Below are positions 33,173 through 41,624 of a stretch of 42,971 nucleotides of DNA, piece after piece. Each line of letters starts with the position of its first letter. The first letter of the stretch is position 1. The notes beneath the pieces are model-generated. The model saw only the letters and a list, made by a program, of their open reading frames with translations, was not told where the DNA came from and did not search any database. Made by a program: the position numbers and the translations under genes. This stretch comes from Streptomyces sp. DI166. GTDB lineage: Bacteria; Actinomycetota; Actinomycetes; Streptomycetales; Streptomycetaceae. The DNA lies in contig NZ_FLSP01000077.1 of the NCBI RefSeq assembly GCF_900091315.1, forward strand, positions 1 through 42,971. Direction: 5' to 3'.

Positions 33173-35219
33173 GAAATGCCTCCCCTTGCCTGCTCGGGCC
33201 CTCCGCGGACCCGGCGTCCTCACCGCGCGCCCCCTCCCCGGCGGACGCGTCCTCCTGTCGCCGCGGCACCGTGGCGGGCCGGGGCACCACGCGCGCGCCG
33301 TTGCCCGGCAGCGCCGTCGGGTCGGCCGTGGGGGCCGCCCCGGACAGCCTCGGCCCGATCGGGTCACGCGTGCGCAGACCGGTCCCCTCTCCCGTCGGCT
33401 GCACCGGGACCGTCGCGCTCTTCTCCCCGCGCGGGAGACCGGCGTCGTCGAGTCCGCGGTTGCGGCGTGAGTCCTTCGGCTCCAGGGGTATCGGGGACCC
33501 CCTGAGCGGCTCGTCCGCGGTCCGCGGCAGTGTCAGCCGGAACTGCGAGCCGCCGCCCGGCTCGCCCCACGCCTGGAGCCAGCCACCGTGCAGCCGGGCG
33601 TCCTCCAGGGCGATGGACAGCCCCAGACCCGTACCGCCGGTGGTACGCGCGCGTGCCGGGTCGGCCCGCCAGAAGCGGCTGAACACGCGGGTCGCCTCGC
33701 CGGGCTTGAGCCCGACGCCGTAGTCGCGCACCGCGACCGCGACCGCACCGCCCGCCGCGGCCAGCTTGACCACGACGTCCCGGCCCTCGCCGTGCTCCAC
33801 GGCGTTGACGACGAGATTGCGCAGCACCCGCTCCACACGCCGGGCGTCGGCCTCGGCGACCACGGGCTGCTGGTCGCCCACCACCCGTATCGTCGTGCCC
33901 TTGCGCTCGGCGAGCGGCTCGGCGCCGGTGACCACCCTGCGCACGACCTCCCGCAGATCGATCGGCTCGGCCTCCAGGGCCGCCGCGCCCGCGTCGAACC
34001 GGCTGATCTCCAGCAGATCCGCGAGCAGCGACTCGAACCGGTCCAGCTGGTCGGCGAGCAGCTCGGCCGACCGCGCGGTCACCGGATCGAAGTCCTCGCG
34101 CGCCTCATGAATGACATCCGCGGCCATCCGTACGGTCGTCAGCGGCGTCCGCAGCTCGTGCGACACGTCCGACACGAACCGCCGCTGCATCCGCGACAGG
34201 TCCTCCAGCTGCTGGATCTTCAACTGAAGGTTCTGCGCCATCTTGTTGAACGCCTCGCCCAACCGGGCGATGTCGTCCTCACCGGTGACCTTCATACGTT
34301 CCTGGAGGCGCCCGGCGGACAGCCGCTCGGCGATCCCGGCCGCCATCCGCACCGGCGTGACGACCTGCCGCACCACGAGCCAGGCGATCGCCCCGAGGAG
34401 TACGACGACGAACAGCCCGGCCGTCGCCAGCGTGCTCCTGACCAGGCTCAGCGACTTCTCCTCCTGCGTGAGCGGGAAGAGGTAGTAGAGCTGGTACGGG
34501 GCACCGTTGGGGTCGTTGACCTGCTTGCCGATGACCAGCGCGGGCTGCGACTCCTTGCCGTTGCTGTAGACGATCCGCGTGTAGCTCTGCGCCGCACCGG
34601 TACCGCTGTCGATCCGCTCCCGCAGGTTCACCGGCACGCTCGCCGGGTCGACGTAGTTCGAGACACGCGGACCGCGCCCGCTGCCGCTGTCGCCGCCGGA
34701 GGGCAGCGTCACGACCTCGAAGGCGCCCTGGCCACCACTGGCGAGGGTCTGCACCAGGTCGCTCATCCACTGGATGACGTTCTGCTCGGAGCGGCCGTCG
34801 GCCCCCGTGCCGCCCTCGCCCGCACCGGACGCCGACTCCTCGTCGGCGGCCTGCTTGGCCGCGGCGAAACCACCGGTGGCCTGGCTCTGCGCGGCCTTCA
34901 CCTTCGCGTCCAGCAGGCCGTTGCGCACCTGCCCGATCACGACGAAGCCCAGCAGCAGGACCACGCCCAGCGACATCAGCAGGGTCGTCACCACGACCTT
35001 GAGCTGGATGTTGCGCCGCCACAGCCGCATGACGGGCAGCAGCGGACGGCGCACCCAGCGCATGAACAACCTCAGGACGGGGCTTCCCTGGACCCCTCCC
35101 TGGAGCAACCCGCCCTCCAGGAACCGTCCCCAACGGGAGCCTGTCGTCCCCCGGCCGACAGGCCGCCCCCCGCGTGCCCCGGACCGGCCGGGCGCCGAAG
35201 CGGCACTGTCACCGGACAT
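33162..35219 (-). CDS. mtrB: Sensor histidine kinase MtrB
   Basis: This 685-residue kinase phosphorylates MtrA. A 70-residue basic N-terminal tail precedes membrane segment 1 (about 72-96). An extracytoplasmic sensor region of about 165 residues and membrane segment 2 (about 263-287) follow, then a HAMP domain (RLSAGRLQERMKV), HisKA with His354 in FVSDVSHELRTPL, and HATPase with VNAVEHGEG (N box) and GTGLGLSIALEDA (G box). The last 95 residues are Pro/Ser/Arg-rich and disordered. ATG at 35219 lies one base after the mtrA stop; a GTG ten codons upstream, inside mtrA, is an alternative start. In Streptomyces the system controls development, antibiotic production and envelope genes. The operon partner LpqB follows with an 11-bp overlap. 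Confidence 0.95.
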   Translation of the reverse strand: MSGDSAASAPGRSGARGGRPVGRGTTGSRWGRFLEGGLLQGGVQGSPVLRLFMRWVRRPLLPVMRLWRRNIQLKVVVTTLLMSLGVVLLLGFVVIGQVRNGLLDAKVKAAQSQATGGFAAAKQAADEESASGAGEGGTGADGRSEQNVIQWMSDLVQTLASGGQGAFEVVTLPSGGDSGSGRGPRVSNYVDPASVPVNLRERIDSGTGAAQSYTRIVYSNGKESQPALVIGKQVNDPNGAPYQLYYLFPLTQEEKSLSLVRSTLATAGLFVVVLLGAIAWLVVRQVVTPVRMAAGIAERLSAGRLQERMKVTGEDDIARLGEAFNKMAQNLQLKIQQLEDLSRMQRRFVSDVSHELRTPLTTVRMAADVIHEAREDFDPVTARSAELLADQLDRFESLLADLLEISRFDAGAAALEAEPIDLREVVRRVVTGAEPLAERKGTTIRVVGDQQPVVAEADARRVERVLRNLVVNAVEHGEGRDVVVKLAAAGGAVAVAVRDYGVGLKPGEATRVFSRFWRADPARARTTGGTGLGLSIALEDARLHGGWLQAWGEPGGGSQFRLTLPRTADEPLRGSPIPLEPKDSRRNRGLDDAGLPRGEKSATVPVQPTGEGTGLRTRDPIGPRLSGAAPTADPTALPGNGARVVPRPATVPRRQEDASAGEGARGEDAGSAEGPSRQGEAFRGR

Positions 35220-35220
35220 G

Positions 35221-35910
35221 TCAGCTCGGCCCTGCCTTGTATCCGACACCTCGGACGGTCACCACGATCTCCGGCCGCTCCGGGTCTTTCTCGACCTTGG
35301 AGCGCAGCCGCTGCACATGGACATTGACCAACCGGGTGTCCGCCGCGTGCCGGTACCCCCACACCTGCTCCAGCAGCACCTCGCGGGTGAACACCTGCCA
35401 GGGCTTGCGCGCGAGCGCGACCAGCAGGTCGAACTCCAGCGGCGTCAGCGCGATCGACTGCCCGTCCCGCTTCACCGAGTGCCCGGCCACATCGATGACC
35501 AGGTCACCGATGGCGAGCTGCTCCGGCGCCGGCTCCTCGGACCTCCGCAGCCGCGCCCGGATGCGGGCGACCAGCTCCTTCGGCTTGAACGGCTTCACGA
35601 TGTAGTCGTCCGCGCCCGACTCCAGGCCCACGACGACATCGACGGTGTCGCTCTTGGCCGTGAGCATCACGATCGGTACACCCGACTCGGCTCGGATCAG
35701 CCGGCACACCTCGATGCCGTCCCGTCCGGGCAGCATCAGGTCGAGCAGTACCAGATCGGGCTTGGTCTCACGGAAAGCGGCCAGCGCCTTGTCGCCGTCG
35801 GCTACGAAAGACGGCTCAAAACCTTCACCACGCAGCACAATGCCGAGCATCTCGGCCAGTGCGGTGTCGTCGTCGACGACAAGGACTCGTCCCTTCATAA
35901 ACGACATCAT
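35221..35910 (-). CDS. mtrA: Response regulator MtrA
   Basis: This 229-residue OmpR-type regulator has receiver residues D13-D15 (VVDDD), phosphorylatable D57 in LVLLDLMLPGRDG, the switch Thr in MLTAKS, and Lys in DDYIVKPF. A winged helix follows (SIALTPLEFDLLVALA, TRLVNVHVQRLRSKVE, VRGVGYKAG). It is the master regulator of the MtrAB-LpqB operon and acts by binding GTNAC-type repeats, two of which lie just upstream of its own gene. Three candidate ATGs exist (35910, 35907, 35898); I give the outermost, since GAGAATGGG precedes it, but the shortest begins directly at MKGRVLVVDDD. The gene ends one base before mtrB. Confidence 0.96.
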   Translation of the reverse strand: MMSFMKGRVLVVDDDTALAEMLGIVLRGEGFEPSFVADGDKALAAFRETKPDLVLLDLMLPGRDGIEVCRLIRAESGVPIVMLTAKSDTVDVVVGLESGADDYIVKPFKPKELVARIRARLRRSEEPAPEQLAIGDLVIDVAGHSVKRDGQSIALTPLEFDLLVALARKPWQVFTREVLLEQVWGYRHAADTRLVNVHVQRLRSKVEKDPERPEIVVTVRGVGYKAGPS

Positions 35911-35919
35911 CCCATTCTC

Positions 35920-35965
35920 GTAACAGTGACCGGGGCGCTGGTGAGAAGGGTCACTGGCCTGTGAC
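35920..35965. promoter_or_regulatory. Putative MtrA boxes in the mtrA promoter region
   Basis: GTAAC-A-GTGAC (35920-35930) and GTCAC-TGGCCT-GTGAC (35950-35965) lie 10-55 bp before the mtrA start. The GTNAC half-sites in direct repeat resemble reported MtrA recognition sites, suggesting autoregulation. The match is from memory of the consensus. Confidence 0.5.
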
Positions 35966-36076
35966 GATAGTCGTATGGGGTCGCTACTGTCTGCCCTCGC
36001 CCACCGATCTTGAGGCGGACGGGTACCCCGGCGGCCCGCGCCACAGCAGCCACCGGCGCACCGCGATCACCCGCCG

Positions 36077-37219
36077 TCAGCCGACCGTCACCTCCCGCGA
36101 CCGGGCGCACACCTGTGCCAGCGCCTCGGCGGTCACCGGCGACACCACGCCCTCCTCCGTCACGATGGCCGTCACCAGCTCCGGCGGCGTCACATCGAAG
36201 GCCGGGTTGTACGCCTGCGTCCCCAGCGGCGCCACCGGTATCCCCCCGCCCGGCCCCGCCACCGGCACCTGCGGCGCGCTCACCTCGGTCACCTCGAACC
36301 CGGCCCGCTGCTCCACCTCGATGGCCGCCCCGTCCGGCGTGTCCGGGTCCACCGTCGTCACCGGCGCCACCACGACGAACGGCACATGGTGGTACCGCGC
36401 CAGCACCGCGAGCGGATAACTGCCCACCTTGTTCGCCACCGACCCGTCCGCCGCGATCCGGTCCGCCCCGATCAGCACCGCGTCCACCTCACCGGCCGCG
36501 AACAGCGAACCCGCCGCGTTGTCCGTCAGCAGGGTGTACGCCATCCCGCTGCGCGCCGCCTCGTACGCCGTCAGCCGCGCCCCCTGCAGCAGCGGACGCG
36601 TCTCGTCCACCCACAGCCGCCGCAACTTCCCCGCCCGGTGCGCCGCCAGCGCCACCGCGAACGCCGTGCCCTCACCGCCCGACACCAGCGAACCGGTGTT
36701 GCAGTGCGTCAGGATCCGGTGCCCACCGCCGGGCAGCAGCTCGTCGAGCAGCGCCAGCCCGCGTTCGGCCATCCGGGCACTGGCCTCGGCGTCCTCCCGG
36801 TGCAGCTGCCGCGCGGCAGCCAGCGCCGCCCGGGCCGCTTTCCCCTCGTCCCCGCTCCCGGCCAGCTCGGCCCGGTAGGCGTCCTGTGCCCTGCGCACCC
36901 CGACCGCCAGGTTCACCGCGGTGGGACGGGCGCCCGCGAGCGCGTCCGCCGCGTCGTCCACGTCGAAGCCCCGCGCGGCGGCCAGCGCGACACCGTAGGC
37001 CCCCGCGATCCCGAGCAGCGGCGCACCGCGCACGGCGAGCGAACGGATGGCCTCGACCAGCACCGGCGCATCCGTACAGACGAGCTCGACCTCCTCCGCG
37101 GGCAGCCTCGTCTGGTCGAGCAGGACCAGGACGGGGCCTTCGGGCGGTTCCTCCCAACGGATCACCGGTATCGCCGTCGACCGCTTGTCCTCGCCGGATT
37201 GCACGTGCTGATCAGCCAT
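36077..37219 (-). CDS. mtnA: S-methyl-5-thioribose-1-phosphate isomerase
   Basis: This 380-residue enzyme of the methionine salvage pathway turns methylthioribose-1-phosphate into methylthioribulose-1-phosphate. The catalytic cysteine is C173 in THCNTGSLVSGGEGTA and the catalytic aspartate is D253 in LIGADRIAADGSVANKVGSYPLAV (in pieces); the N-terminal RGAPLLGIAGAYG is also typical. Length is normal for MtnA. It lacks the extra features of the related eIF2B subunits. The ATG at 37219 has only a weak ribosome-binding site. It is upstream of mtrA on the same strand, with 166 bp between, so mtrA probably has its own promoter. Other salvage genes are not in the window. It is divergent from the membrane-protein operon that starts at 37361. 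Confidence 0.95.
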   Translation of the reverse strand: MADQHVQSGEDKRSTAIPVIRWEEPPEGPVLVLLDQTRLPAEEVELVCTDAPVLVEAIRSLAVRGAPLLGIAGAYGVALAAARGFDVDDAADALAGARPTAVNLAVGVRRAQDAYRAELAGSGDEGKAARAALAAARQLHREDAEASARMAERGLALLDELLPGGGHRILTHCNTGSLVSGGEGTAFAVALAAHRAGKLRRLWVDETRPLLQGARLTAYEAARSGMAYTLLTDNAAGSLFAAGEVDAVLIGADRIAADGSVANKVGSYPLAVLARYHHVPFVVVAPVTTVDPDTPDGAAIEVEQRAGFEVTEVSAPQVPVAGPGGGIPVAPLGTQAYNPAFDVTPPELVTAIVTEEGVVSPVTAEALAQVCARSREVTVG

Positions 37220-37360
37220 GCCGTCAGTCTGCCCGTAATCCGGCGGACAATTGAAGGTGCGCAGCCCATACCGCGGCCGGTCCGCAGATGACCACCCCAT
37301 GGCACGATGGCTGCCAACCTGCCGCCGCGACCCGCGGACGGGCACCGTGAAGGAGCGACG

Positions 37361-38658
37361 ATGAACGACACTCCGGGCTGGGCCTCGCCCGGATCCGCCC
37401 CGTCCGACGGACAGGAGCCGGGCAAGTCCGGCCCTGACCGGCCCGCCGACCGCCCGGGCTCCGAGCAGCCCGCGGACCGGCCCGGCCAGCCGCAGGGCCA
37501 CGGCTCGAAGTGGTCCAAGGAGCAGCCGCCACCGGCCCAGTGGTCCGCGCCCACCGGCGCTCCGGCACCCGGGCAGGCACCGCCTCCGCCGCCGCCCGGC
37601 CCCGGCTGGGGCAACCGTCCCCCGCCGCCGGCGGTTACGGCGGCCACGGCTCCTGGGGCGGCGGCTGGGGCGGCCCCCGCCCCGCGGCCAAGCCCGGCGT
37701 CATCCCGCTGCGCCCGCTCGGCGTCGGCGAGATCCTCGACGGCGCCGTCTCCACCATGCGCGCCTACTGGCGCACGGTCCTCGGCATCGCCCTCACGGTC
37801 GCCGTCCTCACCGAAGTCGTCGTCGTCCTGCTCCAGGGCTTCTTCCTGAACGACACCTTCGACACCATCAACGACCCCAACGTCACCTTCGACGAACTCA
37901 TGCGCGCCATGGGCGACACCATGATCAGCTACGGAGTCCTCTCCCTGATCTCGCTGATCGGCACGGTCATCGCCACCGCCCTGCTCACCACCGTCACCAG
38001 CCGCGCCGTCCTCGGCAGGCCGGTGACCACCGGCGAGGCCTGGCGCGACGCCCGCCCGCAGGTGGGCAAGCTGTTCGGACTCATCTTCCTGCTGCTGCTC
38101 ATCGCCTTCGGCATCGTCGCCGTCGGCGTCCTGCCCGGCATCCTCGTGACCGTCGCCGGAGGAGGCGGCGCGGGCGCCGCGCTCACCGTCCTCGGCGGCC
38201 TGGGCGCGGTCGTCGTGTCCCTCTGGCTGATGATCCGCTTCTCCCTCGCCTCCCCGGCCCTGATGCTGGAGAAGCAGGGCATCGTGAAGTCGATGAGCCG
38301 CTCCGTGAAGCTGGTGCGCGGCTCCTGGTGGCGCGTCTTCGGCATCCAGCTGCTGGCCATGGTCATCGCGAGCATCGTCGCGTCCATCATCGCCATCCCG
38401 TTCGCCTTCCTCGCCGACGCCTTCAGCGGCGACAGCGTCAGCGGCCTCCTCGACGGCACCGGCGGCAGCCTCAGCTGGACGTTCCTGATCATCAGCGGCA
38501 TCGGCTCGGTGATCGGCTCCATGATCACCTTCCCGATCTCGGCGGGTGTCACGGTGCTCCTCTACATCGACCAGCGCATCCGCCGCGAGGCGCTCGACCT
38601 CGAACTGGCCCGCGCCGCCGGCGTCCAGGGCTACGGAACCGACACCCCGGGGAGCTGA
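37361..38658 (+). pseudogene. Proline-rich multi-spanning membrane protein, frameshifted
   Basis: An ATG at 37361 with a perfect AAGGAG gives a Pro/Gly-rich cytoplasmic tail (MNDTPGWASPGSAPSDG to PPPPPPGPGWGNRP). It then loses the frame in a run of five Cs (37619-37623). One base over, the protein continues AAGGYGGHGSWGGGWGG, PGVIPLRPLGVGEILDG and about six membrane segments (ALTVAVLTEVVVVLL; MISYGVLSLISLIGTVIATALL; GLIFLLLLIAFGIVAVG; AALTVLGGLGAVVVSLW; IQLLAMVIASIVASIIAI; TFLIISGIGSVIGSMITF). One extra C would join both into 432 residues. The C-terminal part resembles the glycerophosphodiester-phosphodiesterase membrane-domain type of actinobacterial protein; function unknown. The frames are otherwise clean, so the break is a single-base event, either real or a sequencing error. 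It heads the DUF4129-DUF4350-MoxR-DUF58 operon. Confidence 0.75.
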
Positions 38659-38662
38659 ACCG

Positions 38663-39439
38663 GTGATCCTGGCGGGGGGAGTCCTCACCGCGGCGCCGGC
38701 CCTGCCGCGCGCCGCGGTACGGATGTCACTGCACGTCGGCGACGCACCCGTACTGTCGGCCCTGCGCTCCGACGACGAACCGCCCCTGACGATCCCCCGC
38801 GATCCGGCGCAGGACGCCGCCCGGCGGGAACTGTCCAAGCGGAGGTACCACGAGGACGACCCCGGCTTCTTCGAACGCGCCCTCGACGCCTTCTGGGACT
38901 GGGTCGACGATCTGTTCAGCAGCGCGTCCGCCGTGACACCCGGCGGACCGGTCGGCCTGGTCGTCGTCATCGTGGCCGTCCTCGCCGTGCTCGGCGCCCT
39001 CTGGTGGCGCCTGGGCGCCCCCCGCCGCGAACCGACGTCTCCCGCCGCCCTGTTCGACGACCGCCCCCGCAGCGCCGCCGAACACCGCTCCGCCGCCGAG
39101 GCACACGCGGCCCAGGGCCACTGGAACCAGGCCGTCCAGGAACGGATGCGGGCCATCGTCCGCTCCCTGGAGGAACGCGCCCTCCTCGACGTACGCCCCG
39201 GCCGCACCGCCGACGAGGCGGCCGCCGAAGCCGGCCGCGCCCTGCCCGCCCACACGGACCGACTCCACGCCGCCGCACGCCACTTCGACGACGTGACATA
39301 CGGCGGCCGAACCGCCACCGAGCCGACGTACCGCCCCCTCGCGGACCTCGACCGCGACCTGGAACGCACCAAGCCCCAGCTCACCACCACCAGCGCCCAC
39401 AGCGCGGACCACAACGCCCGCCCGGGAGCCGGCGAATGA
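38663..39439 (+). CDS. DUF4129 domain-containing membrane protein
   Basis: This 258-residue protein has an N-terminal part predicted outside the membrane (residues 1-95: DPAQDAARRELSKRRYHEDD, FFERALDAFWDWVDDLF), one membrane helix (about 97-117: GLVVVIVAVLAVLGALWW), then a cytoplasmic DUF4129 domain (SAAEHRSAAEAHAAQGHWNQ, then VQERMRAIVRSLEERALLD and PGRTADEAAAEAG, ending FDDVTYGG). DUF4129 often occurs at the C terminus of transglutaminase-like or MoxR/DUF58-linked proteins. The GTG start has GGGGAG eight bases upstream and lies 4 bp after the preceding stop; the stop overlaps the next ATG (ATGA). I infer it is a membrane partner of the MoxR complex. Function is not established. Confidence 0.85.
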   Translation: MILAGGVLTAAPALPRAAVRMSLHVGDAPVLSALRSDDEPPLTIPRDPAQDAARRELSKRRYHEDDPGFFERALDAFWDWVDDLFSSASAVTPGGPVGLVVVIVAVLAVLGALWWRLGAPRREPTSPAALFDDRPRSAAEHRSAAEAHAAQGHWNQAVQERMRAIVRSLEERALLDVRPGRTADEAAAEAGRALPAHTDRLHAAARHFDDVTYGGRTATEPTYRPLADLDRDLERTKPQLTTTSAHSADHNARPGAGE

Positions 39440-40635
39440 CCACCGAGGCCACGCTCCCGCCCACCACCTCGGTCTCGCCCACCGCCCGCCAGGTGTGGAC
39501 CCGCACCCGAGGCATCGCCCTCGCCCTGGCCGTCCTGATCGCGGGCGCCCTCGCCATCGCCGTGATCCGCTCCGACACCAAGCACGGCGCCCTCGACCCG
39601 CGCTCCGCCGACCCCCAGGGCAGCCGCGCCGTCGCCGAACTCCTCGGCGACCGGGGCGTGTCCATGCGTGTGGTCACCAGCCTCGACGAGGCCCGCGCCG
39701 CGATCGCCCCCGACACCACACTGCTGGTCGCCGCACCCGACCTGCTGACGAAGCGCCAGCAGAGCGCCCTGCACTCCGCGACCAGCGGCTCCGGCGGCCG
39801 TACCCTCCTCGTCGCCCCCGGCGTCTGGTCCGTCGAACGACTCGTCCCAGGCGTCCTCGCCGACCCCGCCAAGAGCCTCGACTCCACCCTCCAGCCCGAC
39901 TGCGACCTCCCCGCGGCCAGGCGCGCGGGCGCGGCCGACACCGGTGGCATCCGCTACACCACCACCCACCTGATGGCCAAGGCCTGCTACCCCAGCGAGC
40001 GCCTGGCCACGCTCCTGCTCGTCCCGGACCCCTCCGGGGACGGCGACACCGTCGTCCTCGGCGCGCCCCACATCCTCACCAACGACCGCCTCGACGAGCA
40101 GGGCAACGCCTCGCTCGCCCTCCAACTCCTCGGCTCCCGCCCCCATCTGGTCTGGTACCTCCCCTCACTCTCCGACCCCACCGCCGCCGGTGAAGAAGGC
40201 GAACGCGACCTGTTCGACCTGCTCCCCTCGGGCTGGCTGTGGGGCACACTCCAGCTCTTCGTCGCGGCAGCCCTCGCCGCCCTGTGGAGGGCACGGCGAC
40301 TCGGCCCCCTCGTGCCCGAAAGACTCCCCGTGGCGATCCGCGCCTCCGAAACCGTCGAAGGCCGCGCCCGCCTCTACCGCAAGGCCAACGCCCGCGACCG
40401 CGCGGCCGCCACTCTCCGCTCCACCACCCGCACTCGCCTCGCCCCCCTCGTAGGCGTCCCCGTCGCCCAGGCACACGCGTCCGAAGCCCTGCTCCCCGCC
40501 CTGTCCACGCACCTCCACGGCGACGGACAGTCCCTGCACACCCTGCTCTTCGGCCCGCCGCCGAACGACGACGCAGCCCTCATCTCACTCGCCGACCAAC
40601 TCGACGCCCTCGAAAGTGAGGTACGCCGTCCATGA
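39436..40635 (+). CDS. DUF4350 domain-containing membrane protein
   Basis: This 399-residue protein has a first membrane helix at about residues 27-46 (GIALALAVLIAGALAIAVI). The DUF4350 domain follows (about 55-230), with TLLVAAPDLLTKRQQ, ARRAGAADTGG and VVLGAPHILTNDRLDEQGNA; this is a Rossmann-like, glutamine-amidotransferase-related fold that in this family usually lacks catalytic residues. A second helix lies near 275-290 (LWGTLQLFVAAALAALW). A basic cytoplasmic tail follows (RRLGPLVPERLPVAIRASE, YRKANARDRAAATLR). Both ends overlap neighbouring genes by four bases, which points to stoichiometric production with DUF4129 and MoxR. Biochemical role unknown. Confidence 0.86.
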   Translation: MTTEATLPPTTSVSPTARQVWTRTRGIALALAVLIAGALAIAVIRSDTKHGALDPRSADPQGSRAVAELLGDRGVSMRVVTSLDEARAAIAPDTTLLVAAPDLLTKRQQSALHSATSGSGGRTLLVAPGVWSVERLVPGVLADPAKSLDSTLQPDCDLPAARRAGAADTGGIRYTTTHLMAKACYPSERLATLLLVPDPSGDGDTVVLGAPHILTNDRLDEQGNASLALQLLGSRPHLVWYLPSLSDPTAAGEEGERDLFDLLPSGWLWGTLQLFVAAALAALWRARRLGPLVPERLPVAIRASETVEGRARLYRKANARDRAAATLRSTTRTRLAPLVGVPVAQAHASEALLPALSTHLHGDGQSLHTLLFGPPPNDDAALISLADQLDALESEVRRP

Positions 40636-41624
40636 TGGACCCGACCACTGACAACGCCGGGCAGAGCGGGGACCGGACCGATGCCCGGGCCTCCCTCGAA
40701 GCCCTGCGCGCCGAGATCGCCAAAGCCGTGGTCGGCCAGGACCCCGCCGTGACCGGCCTCGTCGTCGCCCTCCTCTGCCGCGGACACGTACTACTAGAAG
40801 GAGTCCCTGGGGTCGCCAAAACGTTGCTCGTGCGCGCCCTCGCATCCGCACTCGAACTCGACACCAAGCGCGTCCAGTTCACCCCCGACCTCATGCCGAG
40901 CGACGTCACCGGCTCCCTGGTCTACGACACCCGCACCGCCGAGTTCTCCTTCCAGCCCGGCCCGGTCTTCACCAACCTCCTCCTCGCGGACGAGATCAAC
41001 CGCACGCCCCCGAAGACCCAGTCCTCCCTCCTCGAAGCCATGGAGGAACGCCAGGTCACGGTCGACGGCACCCCGCGCCCGCTCCCCGAGCCCTTCCTGG
41101 TCGCGGCCACCCAGAACCCGGTCGAGTACGAGGGCACCTACCCCCTCCCCGAGGCCCAACTGGACCGCTTCCTCCTCAAACTGACGGTCCCTCTGCCCTC
41201 CCGCCAGGACGAGATCGCCGTCCTCACCCGCCACGCCGAGGGCTTCAACCCCCGCGACCTGGCGGCCGCAGGCCTACACCCCGTAGCAGGCGCCGCCGAC
41301 CTCGAAGCCGCCCGCGCCGCCGTCGCCAAGACCGCCGTCTCCCCCGAGATCACCGCCTACGTCGTCGACATCTGCCGCGCCACCCGCGAATCCCCGTCCC
41401 TCACCCTCGGCGTCTCGCCACGCGGTGCGACGGCCCTCCTCTCCACCGCCCGCGCCTGGGCCTGGCTGACCGGACGCGACTACGTCATCCCCGACGACGT
41501 CAAAGCCCTCGCCCTGCCCACCCTCCGCCACCGCGTCCAACTGCGCCCCGAGGCCGAAATGGAAGGCGTGACCGCAGACTCCGTCATCAACGCGATCCTC
41601 GCCCACGTCCCGGTCCCCCGCTGA
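40632..41624 (+). CDS. MoxR-family AAA+ ATPase
   Basis: This 330-residue ATPase has Walker A GVPGVAKT (57-64), Walker B LLLADEINRTPPKT (about 116-129) with the ESLLEAM-like SSLLEAMEE after it, sensor 1 in VAATQNPVEYEGTYPLPEAQ and sensor 2 in LGVSPRGATALL. MoxR proteins act as metal-insertion or complex-assembly chaperones together with VWA-type or DUF58 proteins. Here DUF58 is the very next gene (overlap TGATG), and DUF4350/DUF4129 lie just upstream, an arrangement seen in many actinobacteria. The start overlaps the DUF4350 stop. ATG at 40632 is followed by a second ATG, so the start may be one codon later. The client of this chaperone is unknown. Confidence 0.93.
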   Translation: MMDPTTDNAGQSGDRTDARASLEALRAEIAKAVVGQDPAVTGLVVALLCRGHVLLEGVPGVAKTLLVRALASALELDTKRVQFTPDLMPSDVTGSLVYDTRTAEFSFQPGPVFTNLLLADEINRTPPKTQSSLLEAMEERQVTVDGTPRPLPEPFLVAATQNPVEYEGTYPLPEAQLDRFLLKLTVPLPSRQDEIAVLTRHAEGFNPRDLAAAGLHPVAGAADLEAARAAVAKTAVSPEITAYVVDICRATRESPSLTLGVSPRGATALLSTARAWAWLTGRDYVIPDDVKALALPTLRHRVQLRPEAEMEGVTADSVINAILAHVPVPR

